From: Propionibacteriaceae bacterium AM104-82
GTDB lineage: Bacteria > Actinomycetota > Actinomycetes > Propionibacteriales > Propionibacteriaceae
NCBI GenBank assembly: GCA_027658995.1
Contig: JAQDQK010000011.1
Location: 518-64,517 of the forward strand
DNA: 64,000 nt
Direction: 5' to 3'
Shown: piece after piece, positions 35,926 to 44,534 of the stretch
How the letters are laid out: the number at the start of each line of letters is the position of its first letter
Numbering within the stretch: the first letter of the stretch is position 1
Program-made: the position numbers and the translations under genes
Notes under the pieces: model-generated
What the model was told of the DNA's origin: nothing
Seen by the model: the letters and a program-made list of their open reading frames with translations, nothing else
Databases searched by the model: none

Positions 35926-37410
35926 TCAGTACGCGAAGGTCAGGGGGGCGTCTGGATCGGTCTGTACCTCAGGAGGCGCGACCTCGGGGAGGCCCGCCTT
36001 GGCGTACTTGAGGAACAGCCACACCTCGAGCACGGCCAACGCGCCGTAGATGAGGGTGTAGGTGATCATCGAGAACAGCACGCTGCCAGCAGGCACCGAC
36101 GGGGAGATGCCCGCCTGGGTGGGCAGCACGCCCGCCACGATCCACGGCTGTCGCCCCATCTCGGTGAAGATCCAGCCGAACGAGATCGCAAACAGCGGAA
36201 GCAGCGGCATCGCGAACATCGCAAGCGTCCACAGCCTGCCCGGCTTGGGCAGCCGGTCCTTGCGCAGCACCCACAGGGTGAACGCGCCGAGCGCGATGCC
36301 GACGAAGCCGAGGCCGATCATCAGGCGGAACGTCCAGTAGGCGAGCGGAACGTTGGGCATCGGGTCGATGCCCGGGTAGTTCGCGGCCAGTTCGGAGGCG
36401 AACTGCTCCTGCAACTTGGTCTGGGAGCCGTCGAAGCGGTGGAAGCCGATCTCCTTGTACTCCTCGCGCAGGTCGTTGATGCCCTTGACCGTCTCGTGGC
36501 CCGACAGGAAGGACAACAGCCCGGGGATCTCGATCGCGAAGACCTGCTTGGTTCCCTCGCGGTTGCCGATGGTCAGGATCGAGAACGGCGCGTTCTCCGT
36601 GGTGTGGAACAGCGCCTCTGCCGCGGCCATCTTCATGGGCTGCACCTCGGTCATCACCTTCGACTGCTGGTCGCCCGAGACGATCACGAAGACCGACGAG
36701 ATGATCAGGGTCCAGGCGCCGAACTTGGCAGCGAAGCGGTAGGCGCCCTTGTCGCCCTCCTTCGCCTCGCCGTCGCGGTTGATCTTGGCCAGGTGCCAGC
36801 CGGCGATGCCGGCGATCAGGCCACCCGCGACCATGTAGGACGAGGAGATCACGTGCGGGAAGGTCACCAGGAGGACCGGGTTGGTCAGCACCTCCATGAA
36901 GCCGGCGACGCCGTCGATCTCGGCTCGACCGTTGTTGAAGATGGTGCCGACCGGGTTCTGCATCCAGGAGTTGGCGGCGAGGATGAACACCGCAGACAGC
37001 ATGGTTCCGAACGCGGCAGCGTAGATGGTGAGCAGGTGAAGCTTCTTGGGCAGCTTGTCCCAGCCGAAGATCCATAGCCCGATGAATGTCGATTCGAGGA
37101 AGAACGCGAGCAGCGCCTCGAGCGCAAGCGGGGCGCCGAAGACGTCACCGACGAAGCGGGAGTATTCCGACCAGTTCATGCCGAACTGGAACTCCTGCAC
37201 GATGCCTGTCACGACACCGAGCGCGAAGTTGATCAGGAACAGCTTGCCGAAGAACTTGGTGAGCCGAAGATAGGCGTCCTTGCCAGTCTTGACCCACATC
37301 GTCTGAAAGATCGCCACCAGCATCGACATCGCGATGGTGATGGGTACGAAGAAGAAGTGATAGACGGTCGTGATGCCGAACTGCCACCGTGCCAAAACGA
37401 CTGGATCCAT
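35926..37410 (-). CDS. cydA: Cytochrome bd oxidase subunit I
   Basis: A 494-residue membrane protein that binds haems b558, b595 and d and oxidises menaquinol. Expected ligands are visible: His18 (VYHFFF), His186 (FPHVIS) and Met364 (FRLMIGLG), with Glu98 and Glu106 in the haem d/b595 region. The quinol loop (Q-loop) carries Lys251 and Glu255 in QSKVMTEVQPMKMA and is of the short type. First gene of cydAB(DC). Starts at ATG 37410, divergent from a BlaI-type regulator with palindromes in the 78-bp gap, suggesting control by that regulator. Confidence 0.95.
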   Translation of the reverse strand: MDPVVLARWQFGITTVYHFFFVPITIAMSMLVAIFQTMWVKTGKDAYLRLTKFFGKLFLINFALGVVTGIVQEFQFGMNWSEYSRFVGDVFGAPLALEALLAFFLESTFIGLWIFGWDKLPKKLHLLTIYAAAFGTMLSAVFILAANSWMQNPVGTIFNNGRAEIDGVAGFMEVLTNPVLLVTFPHVISSSYMVAGGLIAGIAGWHLAKINRDGEAKEGDKGAYRFAAKFGAWTLIISSVFVIVSGDQQSKVMTEVQPMKMAAAEALFHTTENAPFSILTIGNREGTKQVFAIEIPGLLSFLSGHETVKGINDLREEYKEIGFHRFDGSQTKLQEQFASELAANYPGIDPMPNVPLAYWTFRLMIGLGFVGIALGAFTLWVLRKDRLPKPGRLWTLAMFAMPLLPLFAISFGWIFTEMGRQPWIVAGVLPTQAGISPSVPAGSVLFSMITYTLIYGALAVLEVWLFLKYAKAGLPEVAPPEVQTDPDAPLTFAY

Positions 37411-37420
37411 GCTGGCAACG

Positions 37421-37453
37421 TACTACGATTTGTCATATTTCGACAACCTGTCG
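37421..37453. promoter_or_regulatory. BlaI-type operators between cydA and the regulator
   Basis: TACTACGATTTGTCATA (37421-37437) and CGACA-ACC-TGTCG (37441-37453, perfect 5-3-5) lie in the divergent gap, 10 to 45 bases from the starts. Both resemble the TACTACA/TGTAGTA and TACGACA/TGTCGTA half-sites bound by BlaI/MecI proteins. Confidence 0.65.
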
Positions 37454-37488
37454 CTATCATGCGCTCGCCCTACCCCTATGCTTGCCCC

Positions 37489-37839
37489 ATGGCGTCGAGA
37501 GGTGAGCTAGAGCAGCGGGTGATGGAGCTCCTGTGGTCCTCCCCCGCGCCGCAAAGCGTCGCCGATGTGCACGCCAGCCTCTCCGCCGAGCGCGAACTCG
37601 CCTACACCACCGTGATGACCGTCCTTGACCGCCTCGCGAAGAAGGGCCTCGTCGACCGCGAACTCGTCTCGCGCGCCTGGCGCTACACGGCCCGCAACCC
37701 GCAGTCGGCGGTGATCGCGCACGAGATGGTTGCGCTGCTCGACGGGGTCGCCCCCGAGGTGCGGGTCGCGGCCCTTCGCGAGTTCGCGGCCACGCTGACG
37801 GGCCGTGAGGCCGAGGCGTTCAGCGTCACTGCCCGCTGA
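37489..37839 (+). CDS. BlaI/MecI/CopY-family transcriptional regulator
   Basis: A 116-residue winged-helix repressor: LEQRVMELLWSS at the start, then LAYTTVMTVLDRLAKKGLV (recognition helix) and RAWRYTARN (wing). BlaI-type dimers normally respond to proteolysis by BlaR1, but no BlaR1-type peptidase gene is near; the gene instead sits back to back with cydA, sharing palindromic sites. It may therefore regulate the cytochrome bd genes (inference). ATG 37489 is the family start; the longer frame upstream runs through the operator. Confidence 0.85.
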   Translation: MASRGELEQRVMELLWSSPAPQSVADVHASLSAERELAYTTVMTVLDRLAKKGLVDRELVSRAWRYTARNPQSAVIAHEMVALLDGVAPEVRVAALREFAATLTGREAEAFSVTAR

Positions 37840-37867
37840 CCTGCCCTTTCGCGTTTTCTCCGATACC

Positions 37868-37889
37868 TTTGTCCAAAACCACGGACAAA
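37868..37889. promoter_or_regulatory. Inverted repeat in front of cynS
   Basis: TTTGTCC-AAAACCAC-GGACAAA is a perfect 7-8-7 inverted repeat ending directly at the ribosome-binding site (GGAG) of cynS. It could be an operator or an RNA hairpin that masks translation initiation. Confidence 0.6.
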
Positions 37890-37900
37890 GGAGTTTGCCC

Positions 37901-38344
37901 ATGAACGACGCAAAGGCCCTCGCCGCAGAGGAGATCCAGGTCGCCCGACAGAAGGCCGGCCTCACCTGGGCCGCCATCGCCGAGCACATCTCGCGCCCCA
38001 AGGAGTGGACGGTCGCGGCCCTGCTCGGCCAGCACCCCGTCCCGGAGACCGAGGCGCGCGCCGTCGGGGAACTGCTCGGCCTTTCCGACGACAGCGTCGC
38101 CGCCCTGCAGCGCCAGCCCTACCGAACCGGCCTCGGCGAGGCCGCCAACGACCCGACGATCTACCGCTTCCTCGAGGCCGTCAACGTCTACGGCCCCGCG
38201 ATCAAGGAGCTGATCCACGAGGAGTTCGGCGACGGCATCATGAGCGCCATCAACTTCAAGGTCGACGTGTCGCGTCGCGCCGATCCGGGCGGCGACCGCG
38301 TCGTGGTGACCCTCGACGGGAAGTTCCTCGACTACAACTGGTGA
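37901..38344 (+). CDS. cynS: Cyanate hydratase (cyanase)
   Basis: A 147-residue decameric enzyme that turns cyanate and bicarbonate into ammonia and CO2. The catalytic residues known from E. coli (Arg96, Glu99, Ser122) are here Arg89, Glu92 and Ser115 in TIYRFLEAVNVYG and GIMSAINF. The N-terminal helical HTH-like domain is also present. ATG 37901 has GGAG upstream; the frame is open 32 codons further up, over the palindrome. No cynR, cynT or cyanate transporter gene is adjacent. Confidence 0.93.
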   Translation: MNDAKALAAEEIQVARQKAGLTWAAIAEHISRPKEWTVAALLGQHPVPETEARAVGELLGLSDDSVAALQRQPYRTGLGEAANDPTIYRFLEAVNVYGPAIKELIHEEFGDGIMSAINFKVDVSRRADPGGDRVVVTLDGKFLDYNW

Positions 38345-38378
38345 GCGGCGGCGCCCGGCGACCCTTCGCCGGGCGAGA

Positions 38379-39665
38379 TCACTTACCCTTCTTGGCCTTC
38401 TTCTTCTCGGCCTTCTTGGCCTTGTCCTCGGACTTCTTCCCCGACTTCTTCTTGGTTGACTGCTTCTTGGCCGACTTCTTCTTCGACGGCTCCTCGGCCG
38501 CAGAGGAGTCCTTGCCCTTGCCTGACTTCTTGCCCTTCTTCTTCGTGCCCTCGTCGACGATGGCGGCCGAGGCCGCGGCGAGTTCGGGGCTCAGTTCCTC
38601 CAGCAGGGCGCGCTTCTGTTCCAGCGTGGTCGCCAGGTCGGTCTCGAGGTCGGAGCGGCGGGACGCGATGGTCGCCAGGTCGGAGTCGCGGGTCTCCTGG
38701 TCGGCGTGCCCGTCGCGGATCTTCGCCGCCTCAAGGTTGACGTCGACGCTCTCGTCGATGGCCCCCTGCACCGTCGAGGCGGTCTCGGCGAGCGAGGCGG
38801 CCAACTGCTCCGGCGTCATGGTCTTGACCAGCCTGCGGCGCTGCGCGTCGGGGCGCCACCGCGGCTTGGGCCAGCGCAGGTCCATCTCGATCAGTGAGCG
38901 GGTCAGGATCTCGGTGACCGCGAGCCGCGGGTACCACTTGCGGTCGGCTGGCAGCACGTACCAGGGCGCGTACTCGGTGGAGGTGCGCTCGAAGACGTCG
39001 GAGTAGGCCTGCTGGTAGTCGTCCCACTTCAGGCGGGTCGGCAGGTCGTTGACGGAGTACTTCCATCTCTTGTCCGGCCGGTCGATGCGCTCCATGAGTC
39101 GCATCCCCTGCTCGCCGTGCGAGACCATCATGGCGAACTTCAGCACGATGGTGCCGTTGTCGACCAGCGACTTCTCCCACTTGTTGATCTCGTTGTACCT
39201 GGGCTCCCACACCTCCGGCGGCACCAGTTCGTCGACGCGCACCACGAGCACGTCCTCGTAGTGTGAGCGGTCGAACAGGCCGATCAGGCCGGGGCGGGGG
39301 AGCGCCTTCTTGATCCGCCACAGGTAGTGGTGGCTTCGTTCCTCCGCGGTGGGGACGCCGAAGCTGCGCAGCGCGACGCCCTGCGGGTCGACCATGCCCA
39401 TCACGTGGCGGGCGATGCCGCCCTTGCCGGCGGTGTCGAGGCCCTGGACGATGACGAGCACGTTGCGTGTGCCGCCGGAGCGGCCGTTGGCGTAGAGCCG
39501 CTCCTGCAGTTCGGACAGCAGCGCGCCGCGCTCGGCCATCAGCGTCGCGGCGGCCGCCTTGTCGCCGGTGAATCCGGGCGTTCCCGCCCGGTCGAACGCG
39601 CTCAGGTCGAAGCCTTCGCCGACGCGCAGCGCGTCGCGGGGGTCCTGGAGCCACAGGTCAGACAT
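38379..39665 (-). CDS. PPK2-family polyphosphate kinase with lysine-rich C-terminal tail
   Basis: A 428-residue enzyme that transfers phosphate between inorganic polyphosphate and nucleotides. The PPK2 core (about 10-290) has Walker A GLDTAGKGG (75-83) and Walker B FDRSHYEDV (131-139). Typical PPK2 proteins end near residue 300; here a predicted coiled coil (about 290-370) and a histone-like tail of Lys, Ser, Ala and Gly (about 372-428) are added. Such a polycation could bind polyphosphate or nucleic acid and contains the Lys/Ser-rich composition that attracts polyphosphate (inference). ATG 39665 has GAGAGGA upstream. Direction of reaction and nucleotide preference cannot be read. Confidence 0.88.
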   Translation of the reverse strand: MSDLWLQDPRDALRVGEGFDLSAFDRAGTPGFTGDKAAAATLMAERGALLSELQERLYANGRSGGTRNVLVIVQGLDTAGKGGIARHVMGMVDPQGVALRSFGVPTAEERSHHYLWRIKKALPRPGLIGLFDRSHYEDVLVVRVDELVPPEVWEPRYNEINKWEKSLVDNGTIVLKFAMMVSHGEQGMRLMERIDRPDKRWKYSVNDLPTRLKWDDYQQAYSDVFERTSTEYAPWYVLPADRKWYPRLAVTEILTRSLIEMDLRWPKPRWRPDAQRRRLVKTMTPEQLAASLAETASTVQGAIDESVDVNLEAAKIRDGHADQETRDSDLATIASRRSDLETDLATTLEQKRALLEELSPELAAASAAIVDEGTKKKGKKSGKGKDSSAAEEPSKKKSAKKQSTKKKSGKKSEDKAKKAEKKKAKKGK

Positions 39666-39750
39666 CGGTGTCCTCTCGTCGGAAGGAACCCAAGTCTAGG
39701 GGCGTGCCGGGCGTGGCCGTCGGGTCGCCGCGGAAGTGGTGGACGCACAG

Positions 39751-39776
39751 CGCCCCGCCCTCGAGAGGGCGGGGCG
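39751..39776. terminator. Perfect hairpin after the VOC gene
   Basis: CGCCCCGCCCTC (39751-39762) and GAGGGCGGGGCG (39765-39776) form a 12-bp perfect stem immediately downstream of the VOC stop on the minus strand. It separates that gene from the PPK2 gene. Confidence 0.8.
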
Positions 39777-39787
39777 TCGAGGCTGGG

Positions 39788-40636
39788 TCAGCCGACCGAG
39801 AGCCGGATCTCGTTGTTCCAGGGGTCGAGCACGCCGAGGGTGCGCCCGTCGAAGGTGGTCGTGAGTCCCTTGCCGCGCAGCCGTTCCTCGGTCTGCGCGA
39901 GTTCGGTCGCGTCGGGGACGAGGATGTCGACCACGCCCATGCCGAGGGTCTTGCTGCGCGGCCCGGCGCCTGCCGAGTTCCACACGTTCATGGCCATGTG
40001 ATGGTGGTAGCCGCCGGCCGAGACGAACAGGGCCGAGCCGGGGAAGGCGAAGGTCTCGTCGAAGCCGAGCGCGTCGACGTAGAAGTCGCGCGCCGAGTCG
40101 ACGTCTCCGACCTGCAGGTGCACGTGGCCGAGGGTCGCGTCGGTGGTCAGCGCGTCCGGATCGACGCCGTCCAGGTGGGTGTTCACGAAGTTGGCCGGGT
40201 CGATGTAGAGGGTGTCCATCTGCACCTGCCCGTCCACCCAGGTCCACTGGTCGCGGGGGCGGTCGTGGTACAACTCGACGCCGTTGCCCTCGGGGTCGGT
40301 GAAGTAGAAGGCCTCCGAGACGAGGTGGTCGCCGGTGCCCGCGTAGGTGTCGGCGTACCTGGTGTACATGCTGACCAGGGACTTGGCCAGCGCCTTCGGG
40401 TCGTCGTAGACGACGGCGGTGTGGAACAGGCCGGCCTCGTTGCGCCGGGCGGGGCGCAGGTCCTTGGACTCGGTGAGCCGGACGATCGGCGTCGAGCCGT
40501 GGCCGAGCGTCACCGCGCCCGGTTCGTCGGACAGCGGTTCGAGGCCGACGCCGTCGGTGTAGAAGGCGAGCTGGGCGCCAAGGTCCTTGACGCGCAGCTC
40601 GAGGCGACCCATGTGGGTCTCGGGTGCGAGGGTCAT
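39788..40636 (-). CDS. VOC-family protein (glyoxalase / catechol-2,3-dioxygenase-like)
   Basis: A 282-residue protein with two vicinal-oxygen-chelate modules (about 10-130 and 165-282). Metal-ligand candidates are His72 (GLFHTAV), Glu121 (GNGVELYH) in the first module and His168 (LGHVHLQVG), Glu277 (NNEIRL) in the second. The layout matches CatE/MhqO-type ring-cleaving dioxygenases, which act on catechols and hydroquinones. It is preceded by AAGGAG and, 28 bases upstream of ATG 40636, by a perfect palindrome of MarR type, which suggests induction by quinones or phenolics. Confidence 0.82.
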   Translation of the reverse strand: MTLAPETHMGRLELRVKDLGAQLAFYTDGVGLEPLSDEPGAVTLGHGSTPIVRLTESKDLRPARRNEAGLFHTAVVYDDPKALAKSLVSMYTRYADTYAGTGDHLVSEAFYFTDPEGNGVELYHDRPRDQWTWVDGQVQMDTLYIDPANFVNTHLDGVDPDALTTDATLGHVHLQVGDVDSARDFYVDALGFDETFAFPGSALFVSAGGYHHHMAMNVWNSAGAGPRSKTLGMGVVDILVPDATELAQTEERLRGKGLTTTFDGRTLGVLDPWNNEIRLSVG

Positions 40637-40663
40637 CGCGTCTCCTTAGTTGTCTCTACAAGT

Positions 40664-40677
40664 GTTGAAGCTTCAAC
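40664..40677. promoter_or_regulatory. MarR-type palindrome upstream of the VOC gene
   Basis: GTTGAAGCTTCAAC is a perfect 14-bp palindrome (extended TAGTTGAAGCTTCAACAC on the minus strand) located 28 bases before the VOC start. This TTGAAGCTTCAA core is typical for MarR/DUF24-type quinone or electrophile sensors. No such regulator gene is in the window. Confidence 0.75.
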
Positions 40678-40751
40678 TATTCTACGTCGTGATCGGCCCG
40701 ATGCCAAGCCGCGGCAAGGGGGAGTGCGCGGAGGCGCTCCCGGGAATGCGC

Positions 40752-40783
40752 GGCGCCCCGCCACCCGGAGGTGACGGGGCGCC
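40752..40783 (-). terminator. Hairpin terminator of the TetR-ABC operon
   Basis: GGCGCCCCGCCACC (40752-40765) pairs with GGTGACGGGGCGCC (40770-40783) with one mismatch and loop CGGA, 11 bases beyond the last ABC gene stop. Confidence 0.8.
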
Positions 40784-40794
40784 AGGCGAACGGG

Positions 40795-42792
40795 TCAGCT
40801 TGCCTGTTCGTCCAACTCGTCCATCGCAGCGGCGAACTGCGACTGGTACAGGTCGTAGTACGGGCCCTTCTTCTCGAGCAGTTCGTGGTGCGTGCCCTGC
40901 TCGACGATTGATCCGTGCTCCATGACCAGGATCAGGTCCGCGTCGCGGATCGTCGAGAGCCGGTGCGCGATCACGAACGACGTGCGGCCGCTTCGCAGCG
41001 CAGACATGGCCTGCTGGACGAGTAGTTCGGTTCGGGTGTCGACCGAGCTGGTCGCCTCGTCGAGGATCAGGATCGACGGGTCGGCTAGGAAGGCGCGCGC
41101 GATCGTGATCAACTGCTTCTCGCCCGCCGAGACGTTCGAGCCCTCCTCGTCGATGACCGTCTCGTAGCCCTCGGGGAGCGAGTGCACGAAGCGGTCGACG
41201 AAGGTGGCGCGCGCCGCCTCCAGCAGTTCGTCCTCGGTCGCACCGAGGCGGCCGTAGGCGATGTTGTCGCGGATCGTGCCTCCGAAGAGCCAGGTGTCCT
41301 GCAGCACCATGCCGATGTTGGAGCGGACCTCGCTGCGCGAGACCGTGGCGATGTCTGTCCCGTCGATCAGGATCCGGCCGGAGTTCAGGTCGTAGAACCG
41401 CATCAGCAGGTTGACCAGCGTGGTCTTTCCCGCTCCGGTCGGGCCGACGATCGCGACCGTCTGCCCCGGCTGGACGCGCAGGTTCAGGTTCTCGATGAGC
41501 GGCTGATCCGGCGTGTAGGAGAACTCCACGTGGTCGAAGTCGATGCGGCCCTTGACATCGCCGAGGTGGCCCGTCGGCTCCGGGGTCATCTCTGCCGCGT
41601 CGAGCAGTTCGAAGACCCGCTCGGCCGACGCGACGCCCGACTGCAGCAGGTTGGCCATCGAGGCGACCTGCGTCAGGGGCTGGGTGAACTGGCGCGAGTA
41701 CTGGATGAAAGCCTGCACGTCGCCGATGTTCATGGTGCCCGACGCGACCCGCAGGCCGCCGATCACCGCGATCACGACGTAGTTCAGGTTCCCGACCAGG
41801 AACATGATCGGCATGATGATGCCGGAGATGAACTGCGCGCCGAAGCCCGCCTTGTACAGCTCCTGGTTACGGATCGCGAACTGCTCCTCGACCTCACGCT
41901 GACGGCCGAAGACCTTCACCAGCGAGTGGCCCGTGTAGGCCTCCTCGATCTCGGCGTTCAGCTCGCCCGTCGACTTCCAGTTCTGGGCGAACAGCTTCTG
42001 CGAGCGCTTGCCGATCAGGCCGGTCACGACCATGGCGACCGGAACCGAGACCAGCGCCACGAGGGCCAGCGTCGGGGAGATCCAGAACATCATGGCGAGC
42101 ACGCCGATCAGCATCAGCAGCGCGTTGAGGAGCTGGGACATGGTCTGCTGCAGCGTCTGCGACACGTTGTCGATGTCGTTGGTGACGCGGCTCAGCACCT
42201 CGCCGCGGGCCTGCTTGTCGAAGTAGCTCAGCGGCAGCCTGTCCAGCTTGCCGGAGACCTCCTGGCGCATGGTGAACACCGTGCGCTGCACGGCGTCGTT
42301 GAGCACCCAGCCCTGGATGTAGGAGAAGGCGAAGGACGCGAGGTACAGGCCGAGCACCAGGAGCAGCACCTGGCCGATCGCGCCGAAGTCGATGCCCTGG
42401 CCCGGGGTGAAGTCGAGCCTGCGCAGCATGTCCGCGAGGTCGGTCTGGCCCCGCGCGACGAGGCCGTCGATGAGCTGCTCCTTGGTGGTGCCCGCCGGCA
42501 CCTCCTTGCCGAGTTGTCTGCCCATCACGCCCGCGAGGATCAGGTCGGTCGCCCGACCGAGGATCTTCGGGCCGACGACGCCGAGCGCGACGGAGAGGGT
42601 GCCCATCGCAATGGCGATGATCAGTGCGACGCGCTGCGGGCGCAGGTGGCCAATGAGCCGCTTGAGCGAGACGCCGAAGTTGGCCGCCTTCTCGCCCGAG
42701 CCGCCCATGCCGTGACCGCCGGGGCCGCCGCCGCGGGCGGGGCCGTACTTGGGTCGTGCGTTTGCCTTGACGGGGGTGGTCTTCTCGCTCAT
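40795..42792 (-). CDS. ABC exporter half-transporter, consensus ATPase site
   Basis: A 665-residue type IV ABC exporter subunit with an unusually long Gly/Lys/Pro-rich cytoplasmic N-terminus (about 45 residues), six membrane helices and an ATPase domain: Walker A GPTGAGKTT, signature NVSAGEKQLI (SAGEK instead of SGGQ), Walker B ILILDEATSSVD with the catalytic Glu. It pairs with the upstream-encoded subunit, whose catalytic residue is changed. Starts at ATG 42792, overlapping that gene by four bases. Likely a multidrug or lipid exporter controlled by the TetR at the head of the operon. Confidence 0.9.
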   Translation of the reverse strand: MSEKTTPVKANARPKYGPARGGGPGGHGMGGSGEKAANFGVSLKRLIGHLRPQRVALIIAIAMGTLSVALGVVGPKILGRATDLILAGVMGRQLGKEVPAGTTKEQLIDGLVARGQTDLADMLRRLDFTPGQGIDFGAIGQVLLLVLGLYLASFAFSYIQGWVLNDAVQRTVFTMRQEVSGKLDRLPLSYFDKQARGEVLSRVTNDIDNVSQTLQQTMSQLLNALLMLIGVLAMMFWISPTLALVALVSVPVAMVVTGLIGKRSQKLFAQNWKSTGELNAEIEEAYTGHSLVKVFGRQREVEEQFAIRNQELYKAGFGAQFISGIIMPIMFLVGNLNYVVIAVIGGLRVASGTMNIGDVQAFIQYSRQFTQPLTQVASMANLLQSGVASAERVFELLDAAEMTPEPTGHLGDVKGRIDFDHVEFSYTPDQPLIENLNLRVQPGQTVAIVGPTGAGKTTLVNLLMRFYDLNSGRILIDGTDIATVSRSEVRSNIGMVLQDTWLFGGTIRDNIAYGRLGATEDELLEAARATFVDRFVHSLPEGYETVIDEEGSNVSAGEKQLITIARAFLADPSILILDEATSSVDTRTELLVQQAMSALRSGRTSFVIAHRLSTIRDADLILVMEHGSIVEQGTHHELLEKKGPYYDLYQSQFAAAMDELDEQAS

Positions 42793-44534
42793 GCCGCCGC
42801 CTCCTCTGCACTCAGCTGCGACAAGACGATCTCCTGGTAGGTGGGGTTCGTCTCGAGCAGTTCCTCGTGGGTGCCGCGGCCGACGATCTCGCCGTCCTCC
42901 AGCACCAGGATCTCGTCGGCCTCCACGATGGTGGAGACCCGCTGCGCAACCACCAGGACGGCCGCGTCGGCCGTCTCGGGCTTCAGCGCCGCGCGCAACC
43001 GGGCGTCGGTGGCGACGTCGAGGGCCGAGAAGGAGTCGTCGAAGACGTAGACCTTCGGCTTCTTCACCAGTGCCCGCGCGATGGCGAGGCGCTGCCGCTG
43101 CCCGCCTGAGACGTTGGTGCCGCCCTGCGCGATCGGGGCGTCGAGTTGGCCGTCCTTCTCGCGCACGAAGTCGGCGGCCTGTGCGACCTCAAGGGCCGCC
43201 CACAGTTCCTCGTCGGTGGCGTCCGGCTTTCCGTATCGCAGGTTCGACGCGATGGTGCCGGTGAACAGGTACGGCTTCTGAGGCACGAGCCCGATCCGTG
43301 CCCAGAGGGCGTCCGGGTCGTAGGCGCGCACGTCGAGACCGTCGACCTGGACGCCGCCGTCGGTCACGTCGAACAGGCGCGGAATCAGGTTGACAAGCGT
43401 GGTCTTTCCGGAGCCCGTCGAGCCGATGATCGCCGTCGTGTGGCCGGGGGTCAGCGAGAACGACACGTCGCTCAGCACCGGAACCTCTGCGCCGGGGTAG
43501 GTGAAGTCGACCAGGTCGAAGTCGACCTTGCCAAGGGCGTCAGGCGACGGGGCGGGACTCCTCGGCGGCGCCACGGAGGTCTGCGTGTCGAGCACCTCCA
43601 TGATGCGGTCGGCGCAGACGGCCGCACGCGGCGCCAGCATCAGCAGCATCGTCGTCATCATCACCGAGATCAGGATCTGCATCAGGTAGGCGATGAATGC
43701 TGTGAGTTGGCCGATCTGGATCGCGCCGGACTCGATCCGACCTGCGCCGAACCACATCACGCCCACCGTCGACAGGTTCATCACGAACGTCACGAACGGG
43801 AACAGGAAGGCCATCAGTCGGCCGACGCGGGTGGTGGTGTCGACCAGGTCGGCGTTGGTCGCCTTGAACCGGTCGGCCTCGTGGGGCTCGCGGACGAAGG
43901 CGCGAACGACGCGGATGCCGGTGATCTGCTCGCGCAGCACCCGGTTGAGGGTGTCGATCTTGGACTGCATCGCCTGGAACAGCGGCCCCATCCTGGAGAC
44001 CAGGACGGCGATGCCGACGCCGAGCAGGATCACGGCGGCCAGGATGATCCACGAGAGGCCGATGTCCTCGCGCAGCGCCATGAAGACGCCGCCGACCATG
44101 GTGATGGGCGCGGAGACGAGCATCACGCAGGTCATCAGCACCAGCATCTGGACCTGCTGCACGTCGTTGGTGTTGCGGGTGATCAGCGAAGGGGCGCCGA
44201 AGCGGTTCATCTCCTTGGTGGAGAAGGAAAGCGCACGCTCGAAGATCGCGGCGCGGACGTCGCGCCCGAACTGCATGGCGGTGTTGGCACCCGCCCACAC
44301 CGCGCCGATCTGCGCCACGGCCTGGATCCCGGAGAGGAGCAGCATGACGGCACCGGTGCGCCAGATGAAGTCGGTGTCGCCCTTGACGACGCCCTCATCG
44401 ATGATGCGGGCGTTCAGGGTCGGGAGGTAGAGGGACATGATCGTGGCGATGATCTGGAGCACCACGACGACAGAGAGGAGGCCCCAGTAGGGCCGGATAT
44501 AGCGGTTGATGAGCCGCCCGAGGCGGGAGATCAC
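42789..44534 (-). CDS. ABC exporter half-transporter, degenerate ATPase site
   Basis: A 581-residue subunit: six membrane helices (about 1-310), then Walker A GSTGSGKTT, signature NVSGGQRQRL and Walker B KVYVFDDSFSALD, in which the catalytic Glu is Asp. With the next subunit it forms one consensus and one degenerate ATP site, as in heterodimeric exporters such as TM287/288 and BmrCD. GTG 44534 is chosen because it overlaps the TetR stop (GTGA) and has AAAGGAA upstream; the frame is open far upstream but is antisense-like there. Confidence 0.9.
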   Translation of the reverse strand: MISRLGRLINRYIRPYWGLLSVVVVLQIIATIMSLYLPTLNARIIDEGVVKGDTDFIWRTGAVMLLLSGIQAVAQIGAVWAGANTAMQFGRDVRAAIFERALSFSTKEMNRFGAPSLITRNTNDVQQVQMLVLMTCVMLVSAPITMVGGVFMALREDIGLSWIILAAVILLGVGIAVLVSRMGPLFQAMQSKIDTLNRVLREQITGIRVVRAFVREPHEADRFKATNADLVDTTTRVGRLMAFLFPFVTFVMNLSTVGVMWFGAGRIESGAIQIGQLTAFIAYLMQILISVMMTTMLLMLAPRAAVCADRIMEVLDTQTSVAPPRSPAPSPDALGKVDFDLVDFTYPGAEVPVLSDVSFSLTPGHTTAIIGSTGSGKTTLVNLIPRLFDVTDGGVQVDGLDVRAYDPDALWARIGLVPQKPYLFTGTIASNLRYGKPDATDEELWAALEVAQAADFVREKDGQLDAPIAQGGTNVSGGQRQRLAIARALVKKPKVYVFDDSFSALDVATDARLRAALKPETADAAVLVVAQRVSTIVEADEILVLEDGEIVGRGTHEELLETNPTYQEIVLSQLSAEEAAA

